Program-made: the position numbers and the translations under genes
Shown here: positions 1 to 11,239 of the stretch, piece after piece
Layout of the letters: each line of letters opens with the position of its first letter
Position numbering within the stretch: the first letter of the stretch is position 1
Notes under the pieces: model-generated
Told to the model about the DNA's origin: nothing
The model's input: the letters and a program-made list of their open reading frames with translations, nothing else
Database searches by the model: none
NCBI RefSeq assembly: GCF_004342915.1
Contig: NZ_SLWL01000003.1
Location: forward strand, 62,001-126,000
Reading direction: 5' to 3'
Length of the DNA: 64,000 nucleotides
DNA from: Camelimonas lactis
GTDB taxonomy: Bacteria; Pseudomonadota; Alphaproteobacteria; Rhizobiales; Beijerinckiaceae

Positions 1-2
1 AC

Positions 3-632
3 TGGAAAAACGCGCCGGATCTGGAAAGCGCCTTCGATGTCCTGCGCTTTGGCCTGCCGCGCATTCCCGCCCTCGCCCACCGGCTCGATCGCGACACCTC
101 CGGCTGCCTGGTGCTCGGCCGCCACCGCAAGGCGCTCGACAGGCTGGGCCGCATGTTCAGGGCCGGCGACATCGACAAGACCTATCTGGCGGTGGTCGAG
201 GGCCGCCCCGAAACCGACGCCGGCGAGATTGACCTGCCGCTGGGCAGGCGCGACCCGGATCGCGGCTGGTGGATGAAGGTCGATCCGGCCGGGCTGCCGT
301 CCCTCACCCGCTGGCGCGTGCTCGGAGAAATGACCGCTAACGGCGCGCCGCGCGCTTTGGTGGCGCTGGCGCCGGTCACCGGGCGCACCCACCAGTTGCG
401 GGTGCACTGCGCCGCCATGGGCTGGCCGATTCTTGGCGACGCTGTCTACGGCGCCGCGCCCCGCCATGGCGGCCCTGGCCTGCATCTGCACGCGCGCTCG
501 GTGACTATTCCGCTCTACCCCAACAAGCCGCCGGTCGTGGTGACGGCGCCGCCGCCGCCCCATATGACCGCGATGCTTGAGACGATGCCTGGCTGGAGCG
601 TGGTCGAGGAAAGCGGCGCCCACCCCCGGTGA
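3..632 (+). CDS. RluA family pseudouridine synthase (5' end outside window)
   Basis: Isomerises a specific uridine to pseudouridine in rRNA or tRNA, in the cytoplasm. The frame is already open at the left edge of the window, so the N-terminus (and any S4 domain) is missing. The family motif HRLDRDTSG with its catalytic Asp is read about 30 codons in. A second conserved block, TGRTHQLRVH, and the product-side segment PILGDAVYG follow, as expected for the RluA catalytic fold. About 209 residues are visible, ending in TGA. It converges on the aspartase gene. Which RNA site it modifies (RluC, RluD or another subfamily) cannot be decided from this fragment. Confidence 0.9.
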   Translation, partial: WKNAPDLESAFDVLRFGLPRIPALAHRLDRDTSGCLVLGRHRKALDRLGRMFRAGDIDKTYLAVVEGRPETDAGEIDLPLGRRDPDRGWWMKVDPAGLPSLTRWRVLGEMTANGAPRALVALAPVTGRTHQLRVHCAAMGWPILGDAVYGAAPRHGGPGLHLHARSVTIPLYPNKPPVVVTAPPPPHMTAMLETMPGWSVVEESGAHPR

Positions 633-745
633 ACAACATGCGCCGCATGACAGGGCGTTTCCGGCGAACCGGACTTCACCGGGCATGCCCCAGGAGGCGA
701 TCGATCTGGCCCGAAGCAGCGGTGATCCCGCCGCAAGGCCCCGCG

Positions 746-2215
746 TTACTCCATCCGCTCATCCAGCACCGGTTCCTGCTGCGAGCGGGCCAGTTTGAGG
801 CGCATGGGCGCGGTCATCACCTCGGCGCGCAACGCTTCGGCCAGGGCTTCCGGAGACATCAGTCCCTCCTCCAGAACGATGTCCGCCACCCGGCGGTTCT
901 CGCGCAGCGCCCGCTTTGCGATGCGGGATGCGGCTTCGTAGCCGAGCGCCGGCCCCAGCGCCGTCACCAGACCAATGGCGTTGTCGACGCCGGCGCGGCA
1001 ATGCTCCCGGTTGGCCTCGATGCCCTCCACGCAGCGCAGCCGCAGCGTTTCGATGGCCGCCGTCAGATGCCGCAGCGATGACAGCAGGCTCCAGGCGATG
1101 GTCGGCTCGAACGCGTTCAGTTGCAGCTGGCCGCCTTCGGCGCACATGGTCACCGTCAGGTCAGCGCCGATCACCAGATAAGCCACCTGATTGACCATCT
1201 CCGGAATCACCGGATTGATCTTGCCCGGCATGATCGACGACCCCGCCTGCACGGCGGGCAGCGTGATTTCGTTGAAGCCGGCGCGCGGGCCACTCGACAG
1301 CAGGCGCAGGTCATTGCAAATCTTCGACAGCTTGACGGCGAGGCGCTTCAGCACGCCGGAGAACAGCACGAACGCCCCCATGTCGGAGGTCGCCTCGACC
1401 AGATTGGCGGCGGGCGTCATCGGCTCGCCGGACAGCCGCGCCAGCTCCTCAACCGCCAGGCTGGCGTAGCGGGGGTCGGCGGTAAGGCCGGTGCCAATCG
1501 CCGTGGCGCCGAGATTGACTTCATGGAACAGAACGACGGCCTCGCGCAGTCGCCCGATATCCTCACGCAGGGTCGCGCTCCAGCCATCGAACTCCTGCCC
1601 CAGGGTCATGGGCACCGCGTCCTGCAACTGGGTGCGGCCAATCTTCAAGACGTCAGAGAAGGCGACGGCCTTCGCCTTCAGCGCGTAACAGAGGTCATCG
1701 ATCGCCCGCAGCAGCGGCCGCGTCGCCGCGATCAGCGCCAGCCTGACCGCCGTGGGATAGGCGTCATTGGTCGACTGGGACATGTTGACGTCGTCATTGG
1801 GGTGCAGGCAGGCGTACGCGCCCCTGCCGCGCCCCATCAGCTCCAGCGCGAGGTTGGCGATGACTTCATTGGCGTTCATATTCGTGGAGGTGCCGGCGCC
1901 GCCCTGCACCACGTCGACGACGAACTGGTCATGCAGCCGGTCGCCGGTGTGAATCATGACGCAGGCAGCCGCGATGGCGTCGGCTTTCACGGGCGGCAGC
2001 AGGCCAAGGCGGCGGTTGGCCAGCGCCGCCGCGTGCTTCACCAGCGCCAGGCTCCGCACCAGATCGGGAAAATCACCGACCTTCACGCCGGTCACGGGAA
2101 AATTGCCAATGGCGCGTTGCGTGTGCGCGCCCCAATAGGCGTCGCCCGGCACACACACCGCGCCAAGGGAATCCGCCTCCCGCCGGACGGACGCGCCGGC
2201 GCCGTATCCATTCAT
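746..2215 (-). CDS. aspA: aspartate ammonia-lyase (aspartase)
   Basis: Converts L-aspartate to fumarate and ammonia. It belongs to the fumarase/aspartase superfamily: the signature GSSIMPGKINPVIPE lies near residue 325, and the aspartase-type N-terminal block READSLG...PGDAYWGAHTQRAI starts near residue 12. The start at 2215 gives 489 residues, close to the family's roughly 470. The frame stays open upstream to an ATG at 2302 and a TTG at 2329, giving an extra 29-38 Pro/Ala-rich residues, and none of the three has a good ribosome site, so the start is uncertain. Class II fumarase is the main alternative, but the SSIMPGKINPVIPE form is aspartase-like. The gene stands alone between convergent and same-strand neighbours. 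Confidence 0.9.
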   Translation of the reverse strand: MNGYGAGASVRREADSLGAVCVPGDAYWGAHTQRAIGNFPVTGVKVGDFPDLVRSLALVKHAAALANRRLGLLPPVKADAIAAACVMIHTGDRLHDQFVVDVVQGGAGTSTNMNANEVIANLALELMGRGRGAYACLHPNDDVNMSQSTNDAYPTAVRLALIAATRPLLRAIDDLCYALKAKAVAFSDVLKIGRTQLQDAVPMTLGQEFDGWSATLREDIGRLREAVVLFHEVNLGATAIGTGLTADPRYASLAVEELARLSGEPMTPAANLVEATSDMGAFVLFSGVLKRLAVKLSKICNDLRLLSSGPRAGFNEITLPAVQAGSSIMPGKINPVIPEMVNQVAYLVIGADLTVTMCAEGGQLQLNAFEPTIAWSLLSSLRHLTAAIETLRLRCVEGIEANREHCRAGVDNAIGLVTALGPALGYEAASRIAKRALRENRRVADIVLEEGLMSPEALAEALRAEVMTAPMRLKLARSQQEPVLDERME

Positions 2216-2704
2216 GTCAGCGGGGCCGGTCGGGCCGGCGGCAACCGGCGGCGCATCGATATGGATGATGGGATCTGTTTTGCTGTCGCCGCTGCTCGCC
2301 ATGGGCCACCACAGGCTGGCGCGGCGCAAAACCTGCGCGCCGCGCGCTCAAAAGCCCCCCGCCCCAATGATCTGTTACCGCAAATACATCATGCGATCCA
2401 GCTATTCATTTTTTCCTGTAATTAATTCCGACATGGATAGCCGTCGCAATTTTTGAAATTAGCATCGATATTCAATAATTTCACGCCGCAACTGGCGGAG
2501 CGTTACTGTTCGACGCCGCCCGCCGGACAGCGACTGCCTGATCAACCCGCTCATGTCTCGCGCCAGGCAGGCCTGACGCCGGGCAAAGTCTGACACGGGG
2601 CAAAGTCCGACACCGGGCAGCCCGCCCCGTGTGGCGGAGCCTGCCCCAGGGCCAGGCCCATGGGGACAGGGCGCGGGGCGGGTGAACGCCGCCGCGCCCC
2701 GCGA
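2216..2704. other. intergenic region between aspA and clpB
   Basis: No convincing gene. Roughly 2375-2485 is AT-rich compared with the rest and probably carries the aspA promoter on the minus strand. A 17-bp tandem repeat lies at 2581-2613, and GC-rich sequence without a T-tract leads up to the clpB stop codon. Confidence 0.5.
2581..2613. repeat. two-copy 17-bp tandem repeat
   Basis: GGGCAAAGTCTGACAC at 2581-2596 is repeated as GGGCAAAGTCCGACAC at 2598-2613, with one base between and one mismatch. It lies downstream of clpB and upstream of aspA, about 90 bases from the clpB stop. No further copy was noticed in the window. Function unknown. Confidence 0.7.
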
Positions 2705-5320
<2,616 letters not shown>

Positions 5321-5812
5321 GCGCATCTCCTTTCGGGCCCCCGCATATGGGGCGACCCGCGACGGCGGCCCCTCGGGAGGCGACTGCCGGAATACGTCGC
5401 TGGCGCACTGCGCCGGCACTGACGTATCTGGGTGTTGCTGACCGGCAACACCAGAGGGGACGGTTGTTTTTTATCAGGCCCGAAAGCCCCGCCTCCGCCG
5501 GTGAGACACGGACCTGATCGCATGCGTCAGCAGCATCCGGCGCGCCCCGGCAATGCGCCAGACTGGATGCTGCTTCAGAGAATACAGGAATACATGGGGA
5601 GCCCGCCACGCGGGAAACCGGCGCAAGCCGATGAAATACGCCGGTTTCGGCGCGGCGCCGTCCGCATCCCTTCACGATCGCGCGCGCCGGCCGGAACCGG
5701 AGCCCGCTTCCCGGCCCATGCCCGTTCGAGCGAAATTCAATTCCACTGCGACCGATGCTCCCCTAGACTGCGCCGCAAGGGCGAAGACCCGCAACATATT
5801 GGGAGGGAAGTC
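5321..5812. other. divergent intergenic region, clpB / CoA-transferase
   Basis: No credible gene in any frame. It holds the clpB ribosome site, a perfect inverted repeat at 5431-5452, a T-run at 5466-5471, and the ribosome site GGGAGGGA (5801-5808) of the CoA-transferase gene. Promoters for both genes must lie here, but no clear pair of hexamers was found. Confidence 0.5.
5431..5452. promoter_or_regulatory. perfect inverted repeat, candidate operator
   Basis: GGTGTTGC and GCAACACC flank a 6-base centre (TGACCG). The dyad lies 111 bases upstream of the clpB start codon in a divergent promoter region. It is not the CIRCE element of HrcA. There is no T-tract directly after either arm, so a terminator is less likely than an operator. 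Which gene it serves is unknown. Confidence 0.4.
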
Positions 5813-7000
5813 ATGTCGCAGGTGCTGTCCGGCGTCCGCGTGCTGGATTTTGGCCGCTTCATCGCTGGCCCCTATTGCGCCGCGCTGCTGGCGGATTTTG
5901 GAGCCGACGTCATCCGCATCGAAAAACGCGAGGGCGGCGAGGACCGTTATATCGCGCCGATCTGCGAGTCCGGCGCCGGCGGCATGTTCATGCAGATGAA
6001 CCGCAACAAGCGCGGCATGACGCTTGATCCCATGAGCGAGGACGGCGCCGCCATCGTCCGCAAGCTGGTCGCCTCCGCTGACATTGTCGTCGCCAACCTG
6101 CCGCCGGACACCCTGCGCGCCATGAAGCTGGATTACGACAGCCTCACCGCCGTCAAACCCGACATCATCCTGGTCACCGCCTCGGCGTTTGGCGCCGTTG
6201 GCCCCTATCGCGACCGCGTCGGCTTTGATTCCATCGGCCAGGCCATGTCGGGCGCCGCCTACATGACCGGTCAGCCGGGCCAACCCGTGCGCGCCGTCGC
6301 GCCTTATGTCGATTTCGGCACCGCCTTCGGCATGGCGTTCGGCGCGCTGATCGCGCTGATGGACCGGGCGCGCACCGGCAAGGGGCAAATCGTTGAAGGC
6401 GCGCTGCTGCGCACCGCCGTCAACATGATGGGCTCCACCCTCATCGAGCAGGCCGCCATCCAGATCAACCGCACGCCAACCGGCAACCGCGGGCAAACCT
6501 CCGCCCCCTCAGACATTCTGCCGACGAAGGACGGGCATGTGCTCGTCGCCGTCACCGGGCAGCCCATCTACAAACGTTGGGTGAAGCTGATGGGCGATGA
6601 GGATTACTGGCTGAATGATCCGAAATTCGCCAACGACCTGGCGCGTGGTGACAACGCGGCGCTGATCAGCGCCCGGCTGGCCGCCTGGCTGGCGGAAAGA
6701 ACCACCGATGAAGCGATCGCCGCGCTGGCGCAGGCGCGCATCCCCGCCGCGCCGGTGCTGACGCCGCAGGAAGTGCTGGAGGACCCGCACCTGCGGGAAA
6801 CCGGTTACCTGCAACCGGTCGACTTCCCGGGCATGGCGCAGGCCGCCCTGCTGCCGCAGCCGCCCATGGTGCTGTCGCGCACCCCGGGCGAGATCCGCTC
6901 GCGGGCCCCCCTGAACGGCGAGCACACCGACCAGATCCTGCGCAGCATCGGCGTTGATGAGGCGGAGATCGCGCGCCTGCGCGAGGCGCGCGCCATCTAG
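5813..7000 (+). CDS. CaiB/BaiF family class III CoA-transferase
   Basis: Transfers CoA between carboxylic acids through an aspartyl-CoA thioester. The 395 residues match the family. The N-terminal block VLDFGRFIAGPYCAALLADFGADVIRIE is the usual start of the fold, and Asp168 in APYVDFGTAFG aligns by eye with the catalytic Asp169 of formyl-CoA transferase (GDSNSG). The start ATG at 5813 follows GGGAGGGA by 4 bases; the open frame upstream is not coding-like. The substrate cannot be told: formyl, succinyl, carnitine-type and racemase members share this fold. It is a single-gene unit convergent on the VOC gene, with a minus-strand terminator between them. Confidence 0.9.
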   Translation: MSQVLSGVRVLDFGRFIAGPYCAALLADFGADVIRIEKREGGEDRYIAPICESGAGGMFMQMNRNKRGMTLDPMSEDGAAIVRKLVASADIVVANLPPDTLRAMKLDYDSLTAVKPDIILVTASAFGAVGPYRDRVGFDSIGQAMSGAAYMTGQPGQPVRAVAPYVDFGTAFGMAFGALIALMDRARTGKGQIVEGALLRTAVNMMGSTLIEQAAIQINRTPTGNRGQTSAPSDILPTKDGHVLVAVTGQPIYKRWVKLMGDEDYWLNDPKFANDLARGDNAALISARLAAWLAERTTDEAIAALAQARIPAAPVLTPQEVLEDPHLRETGYLQPVDFPGMAQAALLPQPPMVLSRTPGEIRSRAPLNGEHTDQILRSIGVDEAEIARLREARAI

Positions 7001-7027
7001 GGCGCGACCGAAAAAGGCGCCGGGCGC

Positions 7028-7059
7028 AAAAAAAATCTGGCCGGAACACCCGGCCAGAT
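7028..7059 (-). terminator. intrinsic terminator of the VOC gene
   Basis: Perfect 10-bp arms ATCTGGCCGG (7035-7044) and CCGGCCAGAT (7050-7059) around AACAC. Eight A residues at 7028-7035 give the U-tract when read on the minus strand, 28 bases beyond the stop of the minus-strand gene. Confidence 0.9.
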
Positions 7060-7086
7060 CACACATGGCGGCGGGGCTGAAAAGCC

Positions 7087-7452
7087 TCAGCCCATATGGA
7101 AAACGCAGACCTTGTTGCCTTCCGGGTCGCGGAAATAGGCGCCGTAGAAGGTCGGCATGCGCTCGCCAGGCGCGCCCTCATCGGTGGCGCCGTTGGCCAG
7201 CGCCGTCTGGTAGGCCTTGTCCACCGACGCGCGGTCGGGCGCGGCGAGCGCCGGCATCACGCCATTGCCCACCGTCGCCGCCTTGCCGTCATAGGGCTTG
7301 CAAACCATGATCCCGGCGGCGCCCTTGCGGCCCCAGCCGATCATGCGCTCGTTGTCGACCGTGCGCCTGGCGCCAAGGTCGGCGGCAATCGCGTCATAAA
7401 ACTTGCCTGCGGCGTCCAGGTTGTTGGAGCCGAGGGTCATGTAACCAAGCAT
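7087..7452 (-). CDS. VOC family (glyoxalase-like) protein
   Basis: A 121-residue single-domain member of the vicinal oxygen chelate superfamily, which covers glyoxalase I, dioxygenases and fosfomycin-type resistance proteins. Visible features: TLGSNNLDAAGKFYDAI at the N-terminus and the C-terminal FRDPEGNKVCVFH strand, whose Glu/His region supplies metal ligands in active members. The start MLGYMTLGS has GGGAGGA about 6 bases upstream. No substrate can be inferred. It lies downstream of the thioesterase gene on the same strand, 84 bases away, and ends at a strong terminator. Confidence 0.85.
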   Translation of the reverse strand: MLGYMTLGSNNLDAAGKFYDAIAADLGARRTVDNERMIGWGRKGAAGIMVCKPYDGKAATVGNGVMPALAAPDRASVDKAYQTALANGATDEGAPGERMPTFYGAYFRDPEGNKVCVFHMG

Positions 7453-7535
7453 GTGTTCCTCCCGATGAGCCTGAATTCCGGGCGTCCGCTCCGGCCAGAC
7501 CTTGCCGCGCATGGCGCCCTGTTTGCGCTCCGCCG

Positions 7536-8408
7536 TCAAGCGGGATGTACAGGCGGATCGCGGAAATAGACAAGCTGATGGCTTGTGGCCAGCAGGGTTC
7601 CGTCCCGGCTCCACAACTCGGCCGACTGGTCGTGATAGCCGTGGTTGTACACCCGCGTGTCGGCGTGGCCGATCAGGGGCGCCTCGCCCTGCCGCGCCAG
7701 GGCCTCGGCTGTCGCGTGGAACCAGGTTGTCATGGAAATGGTGCCCACCGGCATCAACGTTCCGCGCGCCACGAACACCCGCGCGAAGAAACAATCGGCG
7801 AAGGCCGCCAGCGAGACGAAATCGAGCGGCCTTGGCGGCTCATCGCGCATCAGGCCGGTCTGGGCGCCGGCGACCGGCTCCGCCAGGGGCCGCGGCGCCA
7901 GCGGCGTGTAGCGATCGAGCCGCACGTCATAACGCGACATCCAGGCGCAGGGCGATTTCTCCCATGGAAAGCGCACCAGCTCCGCCTCCGGCGGCAGCGA
8001 CGGCGGCTGCGCCGGGCGGTGGCTCCAGGTTTCGGGGCGGGCGCTGCAAATGGCCGTGGCGGTGATGGCCGGCGCGTCGTCGCCCTGGGCAAGCTCCAGG
8101 AACCAGTGCTGGGTCGATCGGTTGGTGCGGGCCGCCCGCAGGCTGATGCGGAGCGGACCTTCAGCAATGGTGGCGCAATAGTTCACAGTCAGGGCGATGG
8201 GATCGCCGCGCCGCTCCGGGTGCTGCATGAGCGCCCGCATCAGCAGGGCGGCGGTCAGCCCGCCATAGGGACCGGCGAAGTTCCAGTAAGCCCGCGTCAT
8301 CAGACCGGTGAAGCCATCCCCGGTCCAGGTCAGTTGCGTCGCCGCGTCCAGCGGATGCAGCGCCCCATCCACCATGTTTCCGGCGTCGCTGTCGTGCGCC
8401 CGTTGCAT
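7536..8408 (-). CDS. acyl-CoA thioesterase family protein (TesB-like double hotdog)
   Basis: A 290-residue protein resembling the thioesterase-like superfamily that hydrolyses acyl-CoA. Features: FAGPYGGLTAALLMRALMQHP near the N-terminus (hotdog helix), the middle NRSTQHWFLELAQGD, and a C-terminal hotdog repeat with TTWFHAT and the ending HQLVYFRDPP. The start is placed at 8408, where GGGGGAGGAT precedes it by 6 bases; the frame stays open to 8657 but that stretch does not look coding. The specificity is unknown. It may be co-transcribed with the VOC gene downstream. Confidence 0.8.
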   Translation of the reverse strand: MQRAHDSDAGNMVDGALHPLDAATQLTWTGDGFTGLMTRAYWNFAGPYGGLTAALLMRALMQHPERRGDPIALTVNYCATIAEGPLRISLRAARTNRSTQHWFLELAQGDDAPAITATAICSARPETWSHRPAQPPSLPPEAELVRFPWEKSPCAWMSRYDVRLDRYTPLAPRPLAEPVAGAQTGLMRDEPPRPLDFVSLAAFADCFFARVFVARGTLMPVGTISMTTWFHATAEALARQGEAPLIGHADTRVYNHGYHDQSAELWSRDGTLLATSHQLVYFRDPPVHPA

Positions 8409-8639
8409 CGATCCATCCTCCCCCCGGTCGGCCATAACCGCCAGCCATTTCCGGGCGAAGCCGCCCGTCATCGTATTGCCGGCAATGTGCATGGTCCCGC
8501 CGCGCCGGTCCAGCCCGGCTTCTGGCGTGCGCCAGACGCCCATGGCGCCGCCGTTACCTCCCGCGTAATCGCCAGGGCTCATGCGGCCGCGCATGATGAC
8601 GTCACGATCCGCTGCAGGATCAACGCGAAAGGATACGTC

Positions 8640-9041
8640 ATGCAACAGCAAGCCCATCTCCCTGCGGAAGCCGCCCGGCGCCTCGCGACGCAGTACATCG
8701 CCTTATGGAATGAGGCCGACGCCACCCGCCGGCAGGCGCTCGCCACGGAGCTGTTCACCCGCGGCGCGGCCTATCTTGATCCGATGATGGCCGGCGAAGG
8801 TCCTGACGGCATCTCCGGCATGGTCGGCGCGGCGCAGCAACAGTTTGCCGGCTTGTCATTCAACCTGCGCGGCGAACCTGAAGCCACCGGCGACTGCGTG
8901 CGCTTCTCCTGGTCGCTGGGGCCGGCCGGCGGTGCCTCCGTCGCCGCCGGAACCGATTTCGCCCGCGTCGACGGCGGCCGGTTCAGCAACGTCACCGGCT
9001 TTATCGACCAGAAGCCCGGCGATCCGCCGCCCGCCAGCTGA
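8640..9041 (+). CDS. SnoaL/NTF2-like fold protein
   Basis: A 133-residue protein of the cone-shaped alpha+beta (SnoaL-like) class: it starts with the helix AARRLATQYIALWNEAD, then AYLDPMMAGEGPDGISGMV, and ends with ARVDGGRFSNVTGFID, the usual last strands. Members are small isomerases, hydrolases or ligand-binding proteins, so no reaction is proposed. The start has AAAGGA 6 bases upstream. The next gene begins 43 bases after its stop on the same strand, so the two are probably co-transcribed. Confidence 0.75.
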   Translation: MQQQAHLPAEAARRLATQYIALWNEADATRRQALATELFTRGAAYLDPMMAGEGPDGISGMVGAAQQQFAGLSFNLRGEPEATGDCVRFSWSLGPAGGASVAAGTDFARVDGGRFSNVTGFIDQKPGDPPPAS

Positions 9042-9084
9042 TCGCCCGCGGCCCGGAGCAACACACCAACCAGGGAGTCCGGTC

Positions 9085-9492
9085 ATGACCCGTTTTCACA
9101 CCAGCCCCATGCTGCGCAACCTTCTTGTTCTTGACGCCGTGACCTGCCTTGGCGCGGGCGCGCTGATGGCGATCGGCGGCGGCCATCTGGCGTCGTTGCT
9201 GGCCCTGCCAGAACCGCTGTTGCGCTATGCGGGGGTATTCCTCATTGTCTTCGGCGGCGCCGTCGGCCTGCTGGCCCGCAGCGCCCGGGTCCCCCGGGCG
9301 GCTGTCCTGGCGGTCGTTGTCTGCAACGCGCTATGGGCGATTGAGTCGGTCGCGATCATCGCCGCCGGCTGGGTGACGCCCAACGCCTTCGGGGTCGCAT
9401 TTGTCCTTGCCCAGGCGGTGTGGGTCGCGGCGTTGGCCGCGCTGCAATACGCCTGCCTGCGGCGCCAGGCCGTTGTGGCGTCCGCGCCGTGA
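9085..9492 (+). CDS. small integral membrane protein, function unknown
   Basis: 135 residues with four predicted membrane helices: about 10-33 (LLVLDAVTCLGAGALMAIGG), 46-65 (LRYAGVFLIVFGGAVGLLA), 70-92 and 100-125. The ribosome site AGGGAG lies 8 bases before ATG. It follows the SnoaL-like gene closely. I do not recognise a named family; it resembles generic four-helix inner-membrane proteins. Confidence 0.75.
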   Translation: MTRFHTSPMLRNLLVLDAVTCLGAGALMAIGGGHLASLLALPEPLLRYAGVFLIVFGGAVGLLARSARVPRAAVLAVVVCNALWAIESVAIIAAGWVTPNAFGVAFVLAQAVWVAALAALQYACLRRQAVVASAP

Positions 9493-9500
9493 GGCGCCGT

Positions 9501-9986
9501 TCAGTTCAGATCATCGGGGAGGGCGGGCAGCGGCATGATGTCGACGCCCTCCTCCAGCAGCGCCCGCACCTCTTCCGGCCGCGCTTCGCCGCGAATGGCC
9601 CGCGCCTCGGCTTCGCCAGAATGGATGCGCCGCGCCTCGTCAGGAAATTGCGCGCCCACGTCGATGGTGTTCTGCACCACATAATGGCGCACGGCGCGCA
9701 TCACCGCCCGCACCCGCCGGGCGGCTTCGTCGCTCATGACGTCGGGAACAGCCGCCGCCGGCTGCGCCGGCCCGGCGGATGCTGGCGGGGCGTCGACCGT
9801 GACGGCGCGATCATGCGCGGCGGAGCGGGCCAGCGCCGGAGCCATGATGGTCTTGCCGACCTTCAGCGAACCGCATTGCGGACATGAGACAAAACCCGCC
9901 GCCGCCTGGGCGTCATAAGCCTGGCTGTCGGCGAACCAGCTTTCGAATTCGTGCCCCTGATCGCAGGCCAACGTGTAACGGATCAT
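9501..9986 (-). CDS. DUF1178 family protein
   Basis: 161 residues. The N-terminus MIRYTLACDQGHEFESWF and the CPQCG motif near residue 35 form a probable zinc ribbon; a Pro/Ala-rich linker follows, then a conserved helical region VRHYVVQNTIDVGAQF and the ending IMPLPALPDDLN. These are the marks of DUF1178, an alphaproteobacterial family of unknown function. It is convergent on the small membrane protein gene (8 bases apart) and lies downstream of the amidase and glutaredoxin genes, an order typical of Hyphomicrobiales. Confidence 0.92.
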   Translation of the reverse strand: MIRYTLACDQGHEFESWFADSQAYDAQAAAGFVSCPQCGSLKVGKTIMAPALARSAAHDRAVTVDAPPASAGPAQPAAAVPDVMSDEAARRVRAVMRAVRHYVVQNTIDVGAQFPDEARRIHSGEAEARAIRGEARPEEVRALLEEGVDIMPLPALPDDLN

Positions 9987-10139
9987 CCGCGCAGCGCGCC
10001 TCTCGCCCCTGGCTGCCGGCTGGCGGCGCCAGCCTGAATGGTGGTTGCGGCCGCGTCCCGCGTCCCGGTCGCCGGGCCTTCGCGGATCGCGCCACAGGCG
10101 TCAGATAAGCACTTTCGCCGGACTTTTCCACCAGACGGC

Positions 10140-11069
10140 TCAGCCGACCCGGCGCACCGAAAATGGCCGGGTGTGCCGCAACGCCGGAATGCGCTGGCGC
10201 GCCGCCGCCACCGCCGCCAGATCGATGCTGGCCAGAATGACGCCGGGCGCCTCGCCGGCTTCCGCCAGCACCACGCCCCACGGGTCGACGATGATGGAAT
10301 GGCCGTACGTTTCGCGGCCATCCGCGTGCCGCCCTCCCTGGGCCGCCGAGATGACGAAGGCGCCATTCTCGATGGCGCGGGCCCGTTGCAGCACCTGCCA
10401 GTGCGCCTCGCCGGTCTGGCGGGTGAAGCAGGCGGGCGCGGTGAGGATATCGGCCCCGGCCTCCGCAAGGGCGCGATACAGATAGGGAAAGCGCAGGTCG
10501 TAGCAGATGGTGACGCCGACGCGCCCCACCGGCGTGCGCACCACAGGCGCCACGTCGCCGCCCGTGTAGGCGCCCGACTCGCGCCAGCTCTCGCCATTGG
10601 GCAAATCGACGTCGAACAGGTGAATCTTGTCGTAGGTGGCGAGGATGTCGCCGCTGGCGCCAATGATGATGGCGCGGTTGGCCACCTTGTCGCCGGCGCG
10701 CAAGGCCAGCGACCCAATGTGAACGGTGACGCCGCGCCGCCGCGCCAGGTCCTGCACGGCGGGAATCAGCGGGTCCTCATCCTGGCTATGGATATTTTCC
10801 ATCAGGCCAGCGCGCGAGCGCTCGACCAGCCCGGTCATTTCCGGGGTCTGGATATAGGCCGCGCCGGCGTCCGCCGCCTCGCCGATCAGGCGAATGGCGG
10901 TTTCGCGATTCTCCGCCGGGTCACGGCTGGAGCGCATCTGCACGCAGGCGACGGTCAATGGCGTGGTCGGCGGCGTCGCGCCATGGCCTGAGCCGCGCGT
11001 CGCGCCGGTCGCCGGCGAAGGCGCATCCTGTTGTCCGGCCGCGGCGGCGACTCCTGCTTCCTCGGTCAT
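10140..11069 (-). CDS. carbon-nitrogen hydrolase (nitrilase superfamily, Nit1-like)
   Basis: A 309-residue amidase of the nitrilase superfamily. The catalytic triad is visible: Glu in QTPEMTG, Lys in YDKIHLFDVDLPNGES, and Cys in VTICYDLRFP. This pattern fits the deaminated-glutathione amidase branch (Nit1/NagK-like), which removes glutathione side products; that reaction is inferred from the family. The start at 11069 has GGAGGAGG 5 bases upstream. Residues 1-35 are a Gly/Ala/Pro-rich extension before the fold begins at LTVACVQM. It is in the same direction as grxC, which fits a role in glutathione metabolism. Confidence 0.9.
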   Translation of the reverse strand: MTEEAGVAAAAGQQDAPSPATGATRGSGHGATPPTTPLTVACVQMRSSRDPAENRETAIRLIGEAADAGAAYIQTPEMTGLVERSRAGLMENIHSQDEDPLIPAVQDLARRRGVTVHIGSLALRAGDKVANRAIIIGASGDILATYDKIHLFDVDLPNGESWRESGAYTGGDVAPVVRTPVGRVGVTICYDLRFPYLYRALAEAGADILTAPACFTRQTGEAHWQVLQRARAIENGAFVISAAQGGRHADGRETYGHSIIVDPWGVVLAEAGEAPGVILASIDLAAVAAARQRIPALRHTRPFSVRRVG

Positions 11070-11239
11070 GGCGGCCTCCTCCGGGCGTGGCGGCGTCAGA
11101 GCAAACATCCCGCTCAGGCAGTCTGTGCTCCGTTCTGAAATACCGGGCGCCTGCGCCCGAACATGCTGGAGCCTGGCTCCATTCCCGCAAACCGCGAGGC
11201 GGCGATGCCATCCACGCTCCCGGGACCGGAGCCAGGGCG

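Noticed and set aside
2580-2620. A CRISPR-like array.
   Set aside because: Only two units with a one-base gap, no spacers and no cas genes.
6398-6421. Apparent loss of the catalytic Asp in the class III CoA-transferase, where GQIVEGALLRTAV has Arg at the place of Asp in GQKVAVAMQDAV.
   Set aside because: The catalytic Asp169 of formyl-CoA transferase lies in the GDSNSG block, not there. The matching residue here is Asp168 in YVDFGT, so the active site is intact.
7545-8640. Long upstream extension of the SnoaL-like gene.
   Set aside because: The stretch overlaps the thioesterase gene on the other strand, looks non-coding, and ATG 8640 has a good ribosome site.
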